This document shows positions 1 through 7,808 of a DNA stretch of 40,165 bases, piece after piece (position 1 is the stretch's first letter; each line of letters starts with the position of its first letter). The notes under the pieces are model-generated. The model searched no databases, was not told the DNA's origin, and saw only the letters and a program-made list of their open reading frames with translations. The position numbers and the translations under genes are program-made. The DNA is from an uncultured Acidimicrobiaceae bacterium (GTDB taxonomy: Bacteria; Actinomycetota; Acidimicrobiia; Spongiisociales; UBA5794), in the NCBI GenBank assembly GCA_947258375.1, contig CAMYIJ010000062.1, forward strand, positions 1 to 40,165. The letters are read 5' to 3'.

Positions 1-58
1 CAAGCTCGACAAACAGCATCAAAAAGCTGAGCGCGACCAGGCGAACCTTCGGGTTCAT
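1..58 (-). CDS. Partial second copy of the spermidine-synthase-like membrane protein (N-terminus only)
   Basis: Reading leftward from an ATG at 58, the 19 codons before the window edge are identical to the start of the gene at 171-2177 (MNPKVRLVALSF...). The preceding 42 bases (59-100) are also identical to the bases upstream of that gene. This is therefore the start of a second tandem copy whose body lies outside the window. The identity is at DNA level, so the duplication is recent, homogenised, or an assembly artefact. Nothing can be said about the rest of the gene. The roughly 70 bases between it and the stop of the first copy (101-170) show no gene. Confidence 0.6.
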   Translation of the reverse strand, partial: MNPKVRLVALSFLMLFVEL

Positions 59-100
59 GGGTGATGCAATCGGTGGCGCACGCCAGGAACCTTAGGACTC
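1..100. repeat. Perfect 100-bp direct repeat, copy 1 (copy 2 at 2120-2219)
   Basis: Bases 1-100 equal bases 2120-2219 without mismatch (offset 2119) and diverge at 101 versus 2220. The unit contains the first 19 codons of a spermidine-synthase-like gene and its promoter region, including a minus-strand TAAGGT box. The left boundary of the repeat cannot be seen because the window starts inside it. Confidence 0.95.
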
Positions 101-170
101 TTCCGCGGGATCACGAGCCACCTGTCCATCGTGGAGCAGAGTCCGGCATGCGCGACCACGCGGCGGCGGG

Positions 171-2177
171 TCAGACCGGTAGGCCTACCTCGAGGGGTTC
201 CGGCGCTATGGCCGCGACGGTTTCGCCCTGAGCCGAGTCTCGAGCCCACACCAGATAGGCCAGTCCATAGAGAACCGCAACCAGGATCGCCAACGAGCGG
301 TACCCAACGGCCAGTGCCGAGTACTCGAGAATGCCCCCCACCATCGCGCCGAGCAGGTTGACCCCAAACGCCTCAGCCGAGTGCGAAGTCTCATTGAAGC
401 GCTGCGCGAACACGAGATTGGCGAGGAATATCGGCGAGAACGTGAGCCCAACGGCTGCCACCAACCGAGTCAACGTCGGCAACTCCAGAAGGGCACCCGC
501 CGGGATCGCCCACGACACAGCAACCGCCCCAGCCAACCCCAAATACAGATACAAGGGTTTCGGCATATTGAAACGGCGCACCACTTCAATAGCGGCAAGC
601 ACCGAAATCAGGATCCCGGCAAACACCATCGCGTTCACCGCCCACGTCGTCCCGAACCACAGCGAGAACTGAACAACCGACTTCGTCTCGAGAAGCAAGA
701 AAGCAGCTCCCATAAAGAACAAGTCGAGGTTGGAACGCATCGAGCGCCGCCGCACACCGGCAAACCTCATCGCCAATATCGTTGTAATCAATATCGAGGC
801 GACACCAACGAGATAGAACGACGGGATACCACGCTCCTGGACATACAGAAACGGGTAATCATCCGTCGCCGGTGTGGGCGCAGCTGCCAGGTCGACATCG
901 AGATCACCAGGACAGGACGTGATCGGGACGTGACTCGCCGCGAGGATCGCCAGCCCCCTGGCGCCGTCGGGGGCGTAGATGCAAGGGCTGTTGCCGGTGG
1001 CGTTGAGGAGTGTGCTCCCCAGCCTGGCGAGTAGCCATTCCTCGCGGTAGTAGTTGTACATCACGAACACGCCGTCATCAGATAGCAGGCTGGTCGCCCG
1101 GTCGATTGCCTCCTGGGTGAAGAGGAAGCTCTCGAGCCTGAGGTTGGACTGACCGGACACCAGCGTCAGTGAATCCGGCAGGGCGAACAGCACCAGGTCG
1201 TAGCCCGCCTCGGCTCGCTCCATGAAGGCCCGCCCATCGTCGATGATGACTCTGACACGCGGATCCTGATATGGCCGGTTGGGGTGATCGTCACGGCCGA
1301 GCTCATAGATCGTTCTGTCGATCTCAACCGCGTCGACCGAATCAGCGCCCGCGGCAAGAGCGAAAGCCACGTCCGAACCCGTCCCCGCGCCGACGATCAG
1401 GACTCTCCCGACTTCCCCCGCGGCAAACGTATACGGGACCTCGTACACGGGCTCCCGCTGCGCCCGCCGCTCTATCTCGTCGTACGTCTGGTGGGGTATC
1501 CCATTCACGTTGACCTGCTGGATGTTCTGATACTCGAAGACCTCGACGCGGTAGTAGGGCGACCACTGGAATCCCGGAATGAAACTCTGGACACCAAGAA
1601 CAACAACGATCCCGCCCAGGAGAACCCGCCCCCGGCCGTCGATCACCCGACGGCCGAGCCACACAATGAACAGCGCAGCTACCGCACCCCAGACGACGGG
1701 ACGCATCCGCATCCAGGAGAGAGCGGCGAACCCGAGAATGCCCAACACACTCCCCAGAATGTCCAGGCGATACGCCTCGAGCGGCTCGAACTCCTTGAAC
1801 ACCTGCGCAACCTCGTGCGCAATCAGATACAGCACAGAAGCCGCCCCGAGAAAGACCAGCGGCAGCATCACCCAGATCGGGAGCCCCTGCACCTCCAGGG
1901 ATCCGAAGAAGATGACGTCGCTGCCGACCCTCGAAACACTGACGGGAAAGGCAACTGCGAAAGCCACCATGGCGAAGAGAGCCGCCGGCAGCCAATGGAA
2001 GCGTGACCGCCTCTCCGAAAGCAGGAACCCCAACCCAATACCGAGGAAGCTCCCGAGCAACACAAAATTGGTGAAGTACGAGAGAAAGATGATGTTCTCG
2101 CCAAGCCAGCGGATCAACGCAAGCTCGACAAACAGCATCAAAAAGCTGAGCGCGACCAGGCGAACCTTCGGGTTCAT
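171..2177 (-). CDS. Spermidine/spermine synthase-like integral membrane protein
   Basis: This 668-residue protein has three parts. An N-terminal hydrophobic region (about residues 5-200) holds roughly seven membrane segments. A Rossmann methyltransferase/aminopropyltransferase fold (about 210-445) carries the SAM-type loop GAGTGSD at 263-269, an acidic residue ending strand 2 (VEID, about 285) and DDG at 313-315. A second membrane region (about 465-650) follows. This layout is that of the fused 'spermidine synthase' membrane proteins common in Actinomycetota and Chloroflexota. Their substrate is usually unknown, so polyamine synthesis should not be assumed. The segment LPDSLTLVSGQSNLRLESF lies where the aminopropyltransferase Asp and Gly-rich loop normally sit. 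The ATG start has no purine-rich RBS, but a TAAGGT -10-like box lies 31 nt upstream. A second copy begins at 58. Confidence 0.85.
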   Translation of the reverse strand: MNPKVRLVALSFLMLFVELALIRWLGENIIFLSYFTNFVLLGSFLGIGLGFLLSERRSRFHWLPAALFAMVAFAVAFPVSVSRVGSDVIFFGSLEVQGLPIWVMLPLVFLGAASVLYLIAHEVAQVFKEFEPLEAYRLDILGSVLGILGFAALSWMRMRPVVWGAVAALFIVWLGRRVIDGRGRVLLGGIVVVLGVQSFIPGFQWSPYYRVEVFEYQNIQQVNVNGIPHQTYDEIERRAQREPVYEVPYTFAAGEVGRVLIVGAGTGSDVAFALAAGADSVDAVEIDRTIYELGRDDHPNRPYQDPRVRVIIDDGRAFMERAEAGYDLVLFALPDSLTLVSGQSNLRLESFLFTQEAIDRATSLLSDDGVFVMYNYYREEWLLARLGSTLLNATGNSPCIYAPDGARGLAILAASHVPITSCPGDLDVDLAAAPTPATDDYPFLYVQERGIPSFYLVGVASILITTILAMRFAGVRRRSMRSNLDLFFMGAAFLLLETKSVVQFSLWFGTTWAVNAMVFAGILISVLAAIEVVRRFNMPKPLYLYLGLAGAVAVSWAIPAGALLELPTLTRLVAAVGLTFSPIFLANLVFAQRFNETSHSAEAFGVNLLGAMVGGILEYSALAVGYRSLAILVAVLYGLAYLVWARDSAQGETVAAIAPEPLEVGLPV

Positions 2178-2207
2178 GGGTGATGCAATCGGTGGCGCAC
2201 GCCAGGA

Positions 2208-2213
2208 ACCTTA
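2208..2213 (-). promoter_or_regulatory. -10 box TAAGGT of the spermidine-synthase-like gene
   Basis: On the minus strand TAAGGT matches the actinobacterial TAnnnT -10 pattern, 31 nt before the ATG at 2177. The same box is present in the duplicated copy (89-94). No clear -35 is visible, and the sequences beyond the repeat differ, so the two copies could be expressed differently. Confidence 0.3.
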
Positions 2214-2278
2214 GGACTCAACATTCGCTGACAGCGGCCGACAGGTGTCGTATCTATATGTGATATGGGGCTCTACTT

Positions 2279-2941
2279 ATGACATGGGGCGAATTCTCAT
2301 GGGCCGATCTGCATCCGGATCGCCGCCGCGATCGGCATGCCAGAACGTCGCGCCCGCTGATGGTTGCGGGTGATCCTGTGCCATGGATGGGTGCGGGCGA
2401 GGACATTTGGGCGTACAAGGTGAGTCGGGTTCTCCCCAGCCCGTTCGACAGACCGTCCTTCACCTTCGTCCTGCCCCGGCATCCGAATGGCAGGCGGCGG
2501 GCGCTCGACGACTATCTGCAGCCGATCATGGACGTCAAGAAGACGCCGCACGTCAGCCTGTGTGCCCGTCTAGTAGAGGGTGACAACACCGGCCTGCTGC
2601 TCGATCACGCCCCGCCGGCTTTCCCCCCGCGCATCGAGCGAATCCTCGCTATCGATAGCCCGGACGGCCAGTGCGAGCCCGACGCGGTGAACGAAGCCGT
2701 CGCGGGCGCCAAGCTGATCCTCGGAAGTGCCGACATCGGGGTGCACATCACTCTGGTCCGCCTCACTCGGGGCGACTTCGACTACTCGGGCAATGTGCGC
2801 GTCATCTTCGATGGCCTGAGCACCCTGTTCGGCGGCACCCTCGAAAGGCCGGCCGACAACCGCATCCGTGACCTCCGCATCGTCCGCGACGCCCACGCGA
2901 CCCAGACAACCGAAGTCCGGATCTGGCAGATCGACTCATAA
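2279..2941 (+). CDS. Hypothetical protein, weakly RusA-like
   Basis: This 220-residue protein is not firmly recognised. Two segments recall the RusA Holliday-junction resolvase fold. One is GDPVPW (31-36) followed by an Arg-rich stretch and LDDYLQPIMD (76-85), similar in spacing to the family's PDxDNLxKxxxDaL. The other is a later segment (165-203) with DFDYSGNVRVIFDGL, then ADNRIRDLRIVR. The acidic residues are present, but the Asn/Lys positions are not conserved, so catalysis is doubtful. The first ~27 residues are Arg/His-rich and may be non-native; an internal ATG at 2360 is an alternative start. The gene stands alone between divergent and convergent neighbours and ends directly before a palindromic repeat. 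No phage or recombination genes are nearby. Confidence 0.55.
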   Translation: MTWGEFSWADLHPDRRRDRHARTSRPLMVAGDPVPWMGAGEDIWAYKVSRVLPSPFDRPSFTFVLPRHPNGRRRALDDYLQPIMDVKKTPHVSLCARLVEGDNTGLLLDHAPPAFPPRIERILAIDSPDGQCEPDAVNEAVAGAKLILGSADIGVHITLVRLTRGDFDYSGNVRVIFDGLSTLFGGTLERPADNRIRDLRIVRDAHATQTTEVRIWQIDS

Positions 2942-2943
2942 AT

Positions 2944-2997
2944 GCGTTCGTTGTGCTTAAAACCCCGTTATGTCACCGGAATAGGCACAACGAACGC
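2944..2997. repeat. Inverted-repeat element GCGTTCGTTGTGC, copy 1
   Basis: The perfect 13-bp arms (2944-2956 and 2985-2997) flank a 28-nt spacer. The same arms recur at 30187-30241. Here the element fills the gap between two convergent genes (stops at 2941 and 3002), where it could act as a bidirectional terminator. It has no T-run, so a REP/MITE-like dispersed element is equally possible. Confidence 0.85.
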
Positions 2998-2999
2998 CA

Positions 3000-4517
3000 T
3001 CAACCGAACTCTATGCCCTGGGCCAACGGGAGCTCATTCGACCAGTTGATGGTGACTGTTTGGCGGCGCATATAGGCCTTCCAGGAGTCCGAACCGGATT
3101 CACGGCCGCCTCCCGTTTCCTTCTCACCGCCGAAAGCGCCACCGATCTCGGCGCCCGACGTACCGATGTTGACGTTGGCTATGCCGCAGTCCGAACCCTC
3201 GGCAGAAAGGAAGCGCTCTGCACTGCGCAACGAATCGGTGAAGATCGCAGACGAGAGGCCCTGCGGCACCCCGTTCTGCACTGCGATCCCGTGTTCGAGT
3301 GAGTCGATTTCGACGAGCCACATGATCGGACCGAACGTCTCCTGCTGGACGATCGGAGCGTCGGCCGGCACCTTGACAAGGGTGGGCTCGAAAAAGTGAC
3401 CGGTGCCATCGAGTTCATTGCCGCCGTAGAGAAGCTCGCCACCCTGTTCGATGGCGATGGCCAGTGCCGCCTTGGTGTTGGCGACCGCGTCCGCGTTGAC
3501 GAGGGGCCCCATCAAGGTCCCCTCTTCGAGCGGGTCACCGATCGGGATCTGACCGTAGGCGTCCACCAGTTGCTTGGTGAGCACGTCGGAGATCGGCTTG
3601 TGAACCAGCAGCCGTCGCAACGAAGTGCAGCGTTGCCCGGACGTTCCGGCCGCGGCGAACAGGGCGGCGCGGACGGCCAGGCCGAGCTGGGCGTCTTCCA
3701 TCACCATGATGGCGTTGTTGCCGCCGAGCTCGAGCAGTGACCGGCCCATACGTTGCGCCACGACGGTGCCGACCTCACGCCCCATCCGCACCGAACCGGT
3801 CGCCGATATCAGCGGGAGACGTTCGTCGGCCACCATCGGCTTGCCGACGTTCTCGAGATCGCCCATGGCGAGGTTGAACACTCCCTCGTAGCCCGAGCCT
3901 GCCATCACCTCGTGACAGATGTTCGCAATTGCGATCGACGTGAGCGGCGTGACGGGCGAGGGCTTCCACACCATCGTGTCGCCGCAGACCGCCGCGATCA
4001 ACGCGTTCCAGGACCACACGGCGGCCGGGAAGTTGAACGCCGTGATGATGCCCATCGGGCCGAGCGGCTGCCATTGCTCATACATGCGGTGCCGGGGACG
4101 CTCCGATGCGATGGTCAGGCCGTAGAGCTGGCGCGACAGGCCGACGGCGAAGTCGGCAACATCGATCATCTCCTGGACCTCTCCCTCGCCCTCGGCGCGG
4201 ATCTTGCCCATCTCCATCGAGATCATGCCGCCGAGCGCCGCCTTGTTGTCCCGCAGCGCCTCGCCGATCCGACGCACGTAGCTCCCACGCTCCGGAGCCG
4301 GAACCATCCGCCACGCGGCGAAGGTATCGACCGCCGATTGCACGGCCTTCTCGTAATCATCACGGCTCGCCTGAGTCGTGGCGGCGATCGCGCCGGTCGT
4401 CGTCGGATCGTATGACATGAGCTCGTCGCCGGTGGCCTCCAACCATCCGCCGGCGTAGACACCGGAGTTCGTCGCTCCAATACCCAGCCCTTCTTTGATC
4501 TGTTCGCGGTTCAGCAT
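3000..4517 (-). CDS. Antiquitin-type aldehyde dehydrogenase (ALDH7; L-aminoadipate-semialdehyde / piperideine-6-carboxylate dehydrogenase)
   Basis: NAD-dependent oxidation of an aldehyde, in this family typically 2-aminoadipate 6-semialdehyde during lysine or pipecolate breakdown. The catalytic Cys298 lies in GQRCTS, the general base Glu265 in ELGG and Asn163 in FNFP (numbered from the first of two Met codons). The C-terminal block NIGTSGAEIGGAFGGEK followed by TGGGRESGSDSWK is diagnostic for the ALDH7/antiquitin subfamily; bacterial members are called amaB or pcd. Length (about 505 residues) is normal. Two ATGs stand in tandem (4520 and 4517). GGAGG lies 1 nt before the first and 4 nt before the second, so the second is the better start. 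The gene follows ridA on the same strand with a 39-nt gap, and both are preceded by the same 16-bp motif, suggesting joint regulation. Confidence 0.88.
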   Translation of the reverse strand: MLNREQIKEGLGIGATNSGVYAGGWLEATGDELMSYDPTTTGAIAATTQASRDDYEKAVQSAVDTFAAWRMVPAPERGSYVRRIGEALRDNKAALGGMISMEMGKIRAEGEGEVQEMIDVADFAVGLSRQLYGLTIASERPRHRMYEQWQPLGPMGIITAFNFPAAVWSWNALIAAVCGDTMVWKPSPVTPLTSIAIANICHEVMAGSGYEGVFNLAMGDLENVGKPMVADERLPLISATGSVRMGREVGTVVAQRMGRSLLELGGNNAIMVMEDAQLGLAVRAALFAAAGTSGQRCTSLRRLLVHKPISDVLTKQLVDAYGQIPIGDPLEEGTLMGPLVNADAVANTKAALAIAIEQGGELLYGGNELDGTGHFFEPTLVKVPADAPIVQQETFGPIMWLVEIDSLEHGIAVQNGVPQGLSSAIFTDSLRSAERFLSAEGSDCGIANVNIGTSGAEIGGAFGGEKETGGGRESGSDSWKAYMRRQTVTINWSNELPLAQGIEFG

Positions 4518-4540
4518 CATTCCTCCGTGGCGTGTCGTCG

Positions 4541-4556
4541 AACGCTAGTGGCCCGT
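4541..4556 (-). promoter_or_regulatory. Shared upstream motif ACGGGCCACTAGCGTT, copy 1 (before ALDH7 gene)
   Basis: Minus-strand motif 21-24 nt before the ALDH start. It matches 15 of 16 bases with 4971-4986, which precedes ridA at a similar distance. It contains TAGCGT, which fits the TAnnnT -10 pattern, so it is a promoter core or an operator common to both genes. No convincing -35 is seen. Confidence 0.45.
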
Positions 4557-4559
4557 GTA

Positions 4560-4940
4560 TCAGCGAGCGGCGATGACTTCGATCTCGACCAGGTAGCCGC
4601 CGGGCAGGGCTCCGGCCTGAACCGTCGAGCGGGCCGGCTTGCCGGATTCGAAGTACTCGCCATAGATCTGGTTGACGACCGGGAAGTCGGCGATATCGGC
4701 AAGGAAGATCGTCGTCTTCACGACGTCCTCGAGGGTGAGCCCGACATCGGCCAGGATGGCTTTGATGTTCGCCATCACCTGGGCGGCCTGGGTCGCGACG
4801 TCGCCAATCACCGGGGCGTTCGTGTCGGGATGGATCGCCACCTGGCCCGAGCAGAAGACAAAGCCGTTGGCCTCAGTTGCGATCGAGTAGGCCCCAATCG
4901 GCTGCGGGCCGCTGGGGGCGTTGAGGATCTGCTTGGGCAT
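4560..4940 (-). CDS. ridA: RidA/YjgF/YER057c/UK114 family enamine/imine deaminase
   Basis: This 126-residue protein hydrolyses reactive 2-aminoacrylate-type enamines/imines released by PLP enzymes. Family landmarks are the N-terminal PxxIGxYS element (PQPIGAYS), the strand FVFCSGQV and the C-terminal ARSTVQ, whose Arg binds the substrate carboxylate. EIEVIA closes the fold. Length is typical. A good RBS (AGGAG) precedes the ATG by 7 nt. It lies directly upstream of the antiquitin dehydrogenase, with a related promoter motif. A role in protecting an amino-acid (lysine/pipecolate) catabolic step that makes imines is a reasonable inference. Rid proteins outside the RidA core can have other substrates, so the exact imine is unknown. 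Confidence 0.88.
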   Translation of the reverse strand: MPKQILNAPSGPQPIGAYSIATEANGFVFCSGQVAIHPDTNAPVIGDVATQAAQVMANIKAILADVGLTLEDVVKTTIFLADIADFPVVNQIYGEYFESGKPARSTVQAGALPGGYLVEIEVIAAR

Positions 4941-4970
4941 GGTGCTCTCCTGGTGAGGTGGTCTACTTGC

Positions 4971-4986
4971 AACGCTAGTGGTCCGT
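4971..4986 (-). promoter_or_regulatory. Shared upstream motif ACGGACCACTAGCGTT, copy 2 (before ridA)
   Basis: Minus-strand motif 31 nt before the ridA ATG, one mismatch from 4541-4556. TAGCGT within it fits a -10 box. The rest of the 204-nt gap (4941-5144) holds a GC-rich stretch, an ACTAGT palindrome and the purine-rich RBS of the vWA gene. Confidence 0.45.
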
Positions 4987-5144
4987 CGGTGCGCCCGCCC
5001 TAACGCGGCGGGTGACTAGTCAGCGCCGCCACTTTAAGTGTCAATAGTCCTACTCAACGTGTCGATGAATCTGATACGTCGGCGCGCCTTGCATCGTGCC
5101 AGCATCCGATCTCCACCTGAAGGGGCGGGGAAGGGGAGGAACAG

Positions 5145-7064
5145 ATGAGACGGACTGCCTGGGTACTTGTCGCCATTGGAATGCTTGCGATTCAATCGGT
5201 CCCGGCGGCGGGGCTGACTTCGGCCAGTCTTCCCGGCGGCACCTCGATCGAGGTTGACAACACCAGCCCCACCGACGGCGACACCCTGCTGATCCCCTTC
5301 GGCAGCTCGACTGTCGACATCGTCGACGAGGGCACGGCTCGCGTCGGCTCTGGAGCGGTCGACAAGGACACGACTGTTGTCTACATCATGGACGTGTCGG
5401 GCAGCATGAGCGAGTCTTCGGGTGTGGATTGCGATGGCGTTCCCGGATCCGACACTCGGCTGGAGTGCGAACAGGCCGGGGTAGCTGCGGCCAACGACGC
5501 CGCCCGCGACCCGAATTCACCAGTTGACGAGACCGGAATCGGCTCATTCGAGGGCGGCGCCAACGCGAGTATCTGCGTCAGTACCGCCCATGACGTCGAC
5601 CTTGGCACGGCCGGTCCTCAACTGCTGGTCGCCCCTGACTACGACGGCGACGGCAATGGGGCACCCGACGTCGAAGACGTCGCGGCCTCACTCAGCGCCG
5701 GACTGGCGACCTGCTACTTCGGCGGGTTGCAGCGGGCCGATGAGATCCTCGCCGCCACCACCAACGAGGCGAACATAGTCGTGTTCCTCTCCGACGGCAT
5801 CAACAACACAGGCCCAGCGGTTGAGTCGTTCACGCCGGACAACTTCGGCGCCAATACGACGGTGCTGGCCTTCGCCCTGGGCACCGGTGTCTCCTGTGAG
5901 ACGGACGATTTCGACCTGGGAAGCCTCAACGACATCGCGGCCACGTCAACGTCCGATAAGGGCAGCTGCCAGGAAGTCACCGACCTCTCGGAACTGGCTC
6001 TCGAGGTCACCAGGGCGATCGGATCCACCCTCGAGTCGCTCCATATCAGCGTCGACGGGGGGCCATTCACTCCGATTCCGGCAAGCGACATCGACTTGGA
6101 ACTGCCGGCCAACGGTGGACTGAGCACCAAGGCGGCCAACTACGCCACGCTCGTCGCCGGCCTCGGGCCGGGGTTGCACGAGATCTGCGTGATGGCGACC
6201 GGCACGGACTCCGGAGGCGCCGGCACCGTTGAAGACTGCAAGACGATCCGTCTCCTCCAGCTGACGGCCGCACCACCAACGGCAACGAACGAGCTGGGTG
6301 TTGACGACACCCACGCGGTGACTGCGACCGTGCTCGGGGACACCGGCGGAACTTTCATTGAGTTCGTTGTCGGCGGTCAGAACGCAGGCAACCCGGGCAC
6401 ATGTAGCCCGAACCCCGACTGCACGACCGACTCAGACGGCCGCGTCCACTTCACCTACACCGTGCCGAAGCTACCGTCGAGCCTCGGGCTCGACCTCATC
6501 ACGGTGACCCTGTCAGCCGGCGGTGACAATCAGTCGATCGAACTCACCAAGGAGTGGGTCGACACCACACCTCCAGCGGGAGCCTGCGTGGAGACGGTCA
6601 ACCCGGCGGGCAAGAACATCCCTAAGGCACCCGGCAAGGGGGGCCAGGGCCAAAACCAGGACGGGTTCTATGAGATCGGCGCCGAAGACGACCTGAGCCC
6701 GGTCGGCGCGATCGAGCTATTCGTCTCCGATTCCGACTCGGGAGTCGTCTTCGGTCCGTTCAGCGCCGGCACCCGAATCAAGTACACCGAGGCCAACGGG
6801 GTGACCCCCAAGATGAAGCCGATGGCGGGCAATAACGGTGGCGGCGGGGCGAATGAGAACGGTGGCGGCGGGGCGAATGAGAACGGTGGTGGCGGGGCGA
6901 ATGAGAACGGTGGTGGCGGGGCGAACAAGAACGGTGGTGGCGGTAGGGCTATCGCGGTCGATTACCACATCTGGGGCAGAGGTGACGCCTCCGTCTTTGC
7001 GATAGACATTGCCGGCAACCGCGGACCGGCCGCATCGTGCCTGGTACCCCCCGCCCCTAAGTAG
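5145..7064 (+). CDS. Secreted von Willebrand factor A domain protein with Gly/Asn repeat
   Basis: This 639-residue exported protein starts with a signal peptide (residues 1-22, RR then a hydrophobic core, likely cleaved at AAG). A vWA domain (about 75-300) has the MIDAS motif DVSGSMS at 83-89 and a later FLSDG strand. An acidic insertion, DYDGDGNGAPDVED, resembles the calcium-binding loops of thrombospondin type-3/dockerin repeats. Several Cys residues (for example CDGVPG, CETDD, CSPNPDC) suggest disulfides outside the cell. After the vWA domain come beta-rich, Ig-like regions, then a low-complexity linker of NGGGGANE octapeptides and a short C-terminal strand region. No LPxTG motif or C-terminal membrane segment is visible, so the protein is probably released or wall-associated by other means. 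An excellent RBS (GGGGAGGAACAG) sets the ATG start. Role unknown; adhesion or matrix binding is plausible. Confidence 0.82.
   Translation: MRRTAWVLVAIGMLAIQSVPAAGLTSASLPGGTSIEVDNTSPTDGDTLLIPFGSSTVDIVDEGTARVGSGAVDKDTTVVYIMDVSGSMSESSGVDCDGVPGSDTRLECEQAGVAAANDAARDPNSPVDETGIGSFEGGANASICVSTAHDVDLGTAGPQLLVAPDYDGDGNGAPDVEDVAASLSAGLATCYFGGLQRADEILAATTNEANIVVFLSDGINNTGPAVESFTPDNFGANTTVLAFALGTGVSCETDDFDLGSLNDIAATSTSDKGSCQEVTDLSELALEVTRAIGSTLESLHISVDGGPFTPIPASDIDLELPANGGLSTKAANYATLVAGLGPGLHEICVMATGTDSGGAGTVEDCKTIRLLQLTAAPPTATNELGVDDTHAVTATVLGDTGGTFIEFVVGGQNAGNPGTCSPNPDCTTDSDGRVHFTYTVPKLPSSLGLDLITVTLSAGGDNQSIELTKEWVDTTPPAGACVETVNPAGKNIPKAPGKGGQGQNQDGFYEIGAEDDLSPVGAIELFVSDSDSGVVFGPFSAGTRIKYTEANGVTPKMKPMAGNNGGGGANENGGGGANENGGGGANENGGGGANKNGGGGRAIAVDYHIWGRGDASVFAIDIAGNRGPAASCLVPPAPK
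6834..6945 (+). repeat. 24-bp tandem repeat (about 4.6 units) encoding NGGGGANE
   Basis: Units begin at 6834, 6858, 6882 and 6906, with a partial unit at 6930. They differ only by GGC/GGT Gly codons and an AAC-AAG change in the fourth. The array codes a flexible linker in the vWA protein and is a likely site of copy-number variation. Confidence 0.9.
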
Positions 7065-7075
7065 GGAAAACGTCT

Positions 7076-7118
7076 CTCCCCCCGTTTCACGACGTAGTCG
7101 GGAAACGTTTGGGGGGAG
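7076..7118 (+). terminator. Stem-loop after the vWA gene
   Basis: CTCCCCCC (7076-7083) pairs with GGGGGGAG (7111-7118), GTTTC (7084-7088) with GAAAC (7102-7106), and CGAC with GTCG inside, leaving a 4-nt bulge. It begins 12 nt after the stop codon. There is no T-run, so termination is inferred from strength and position. The rest of the 253-nt gap (7065-7317) is GC-rich with small palindromes and no gene. Confidence 0.45.
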
Positions 7119-7295
7119 TCCGGCCGCCAGGCCGGGAGGGGGGCAACAGAGGCGCGAAACCAACGTCGAGCGCGGTGTCCGCGGTGTGAGCTGCCCGCCG
7201 GGCAACGGAACCCTCAAGACGGGAACCACCCTCCACGACGCGCCCCCCTACCCGCCTGCGGCGGGTCCCTTCCCCCCTCCGGAGGGACACATCAA

Positions 7296-7316
7296 GGGAA
7301 CGCCGCAGGCGTTCCC
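7296..7316 (-). terminator. Hairpin terminator of the A-type Fe-S carrier gene
   Basis: GGGAACGCC (7296-7304), a 3-nt loop, then GGCGTTCCC (7308-7316): a perfect 9-bp stem immediately downstream of the minus-strand stop codon at 7318-7320. Only a short T-poor tail follows. Confidence 0.6.
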
Positions 7317-7317
7317 G

Positions 7318-7680
7318 CTAGCAGAAGCTTTCGCCGCAGCCGCAGCCGCGTTGCTGGTTGGGGTTGTTGATAGCGAAGCCGGAGCCCTGGAGGCCCTGCT
7401 CCTTGTAGTCGACTACCGCGCCGGCCAGCATCTGGGCCGACTGCGAATCGAGGACGAGCCGGACGCCATCGGTTTCGGAAACAACGTCGGTGTCGCCGAC
7501 CTGACCATCGAAGTACATCTCGTACTGGAATCCGGAACAGCCTCCGGGACGAACTCCGAGGCGCAATGCGAGCGAAGGGTCACCTTCGGCCGCGATTAGC
7601 TCGGCAACCTTGGCTGCAGCCGCGGGGCTGAGCGAAGCGGGGGTTCCGGTCCTCGTGATGTCGGGTTCGTTGGTGATCAA
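7318..7680 (-). CDS. erpA: A-type iron-sulfur cluster carrier/assembly protein (IscA/ErpA/HesB family)
   Basis: Delivers or assembles Fe-S clusters on apo-proteins. The three conserved cysteines are present: [10 protein letters not shown] in the middle and GCGCGESFC at the C-terminus. The family core [12 protein letters not shown] is intact. I chose a TTG start at 7680 because a perfect RBS (AAGGAG) sits 5 nt before it, giving 120 residues. An upstream in-frame ATG at 7713 would add 11 residues not typical of the family and lacks an RBS. It is divergent from the Mrp/ApbC gene, another Fe-S trafficking factor, with 128 nt between the starts. The two probably serve the same pathway. The symbol is by similarity to the ErpA/IscA group; sub-family assignment is uncertain. 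Confidence 0.87.
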   Translation of the reverse strand: MITNEPDITRTGTPASLSPAAAAKVAELIAAEGDPSLALRLGVRPGGCSGFQYEMYFDGQVGDTDVVSETDGVRLVLDSQSAQMLAGAVVDYKEQGLQGSGFAINNPNQQRGCGCGESFC

Positions 7681-7794
7681 TGGCACTCCTTGGAATGGAT
7701 CCTGGCCCACCATTAGACGTGGCGCGCAGGTCGATTATATGACACCCGCGACCCTGATGGGAACGGACACGTCTGATAACCATCGGTTGGCCCC

Positions 7795-7800
7795 TACGAT
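7795..7800 (+). promoter_or_regulatory. -10 box TACGAT of mrp (leaderless start)
   Basis: TACGAT ends 8 nt before the ATG at 7809 and there is no RBS between, which suggests a leaderless transcript. No clear -35. Confidence 0.35.
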
Positions 7801-7808
7801 TCCCTTAG

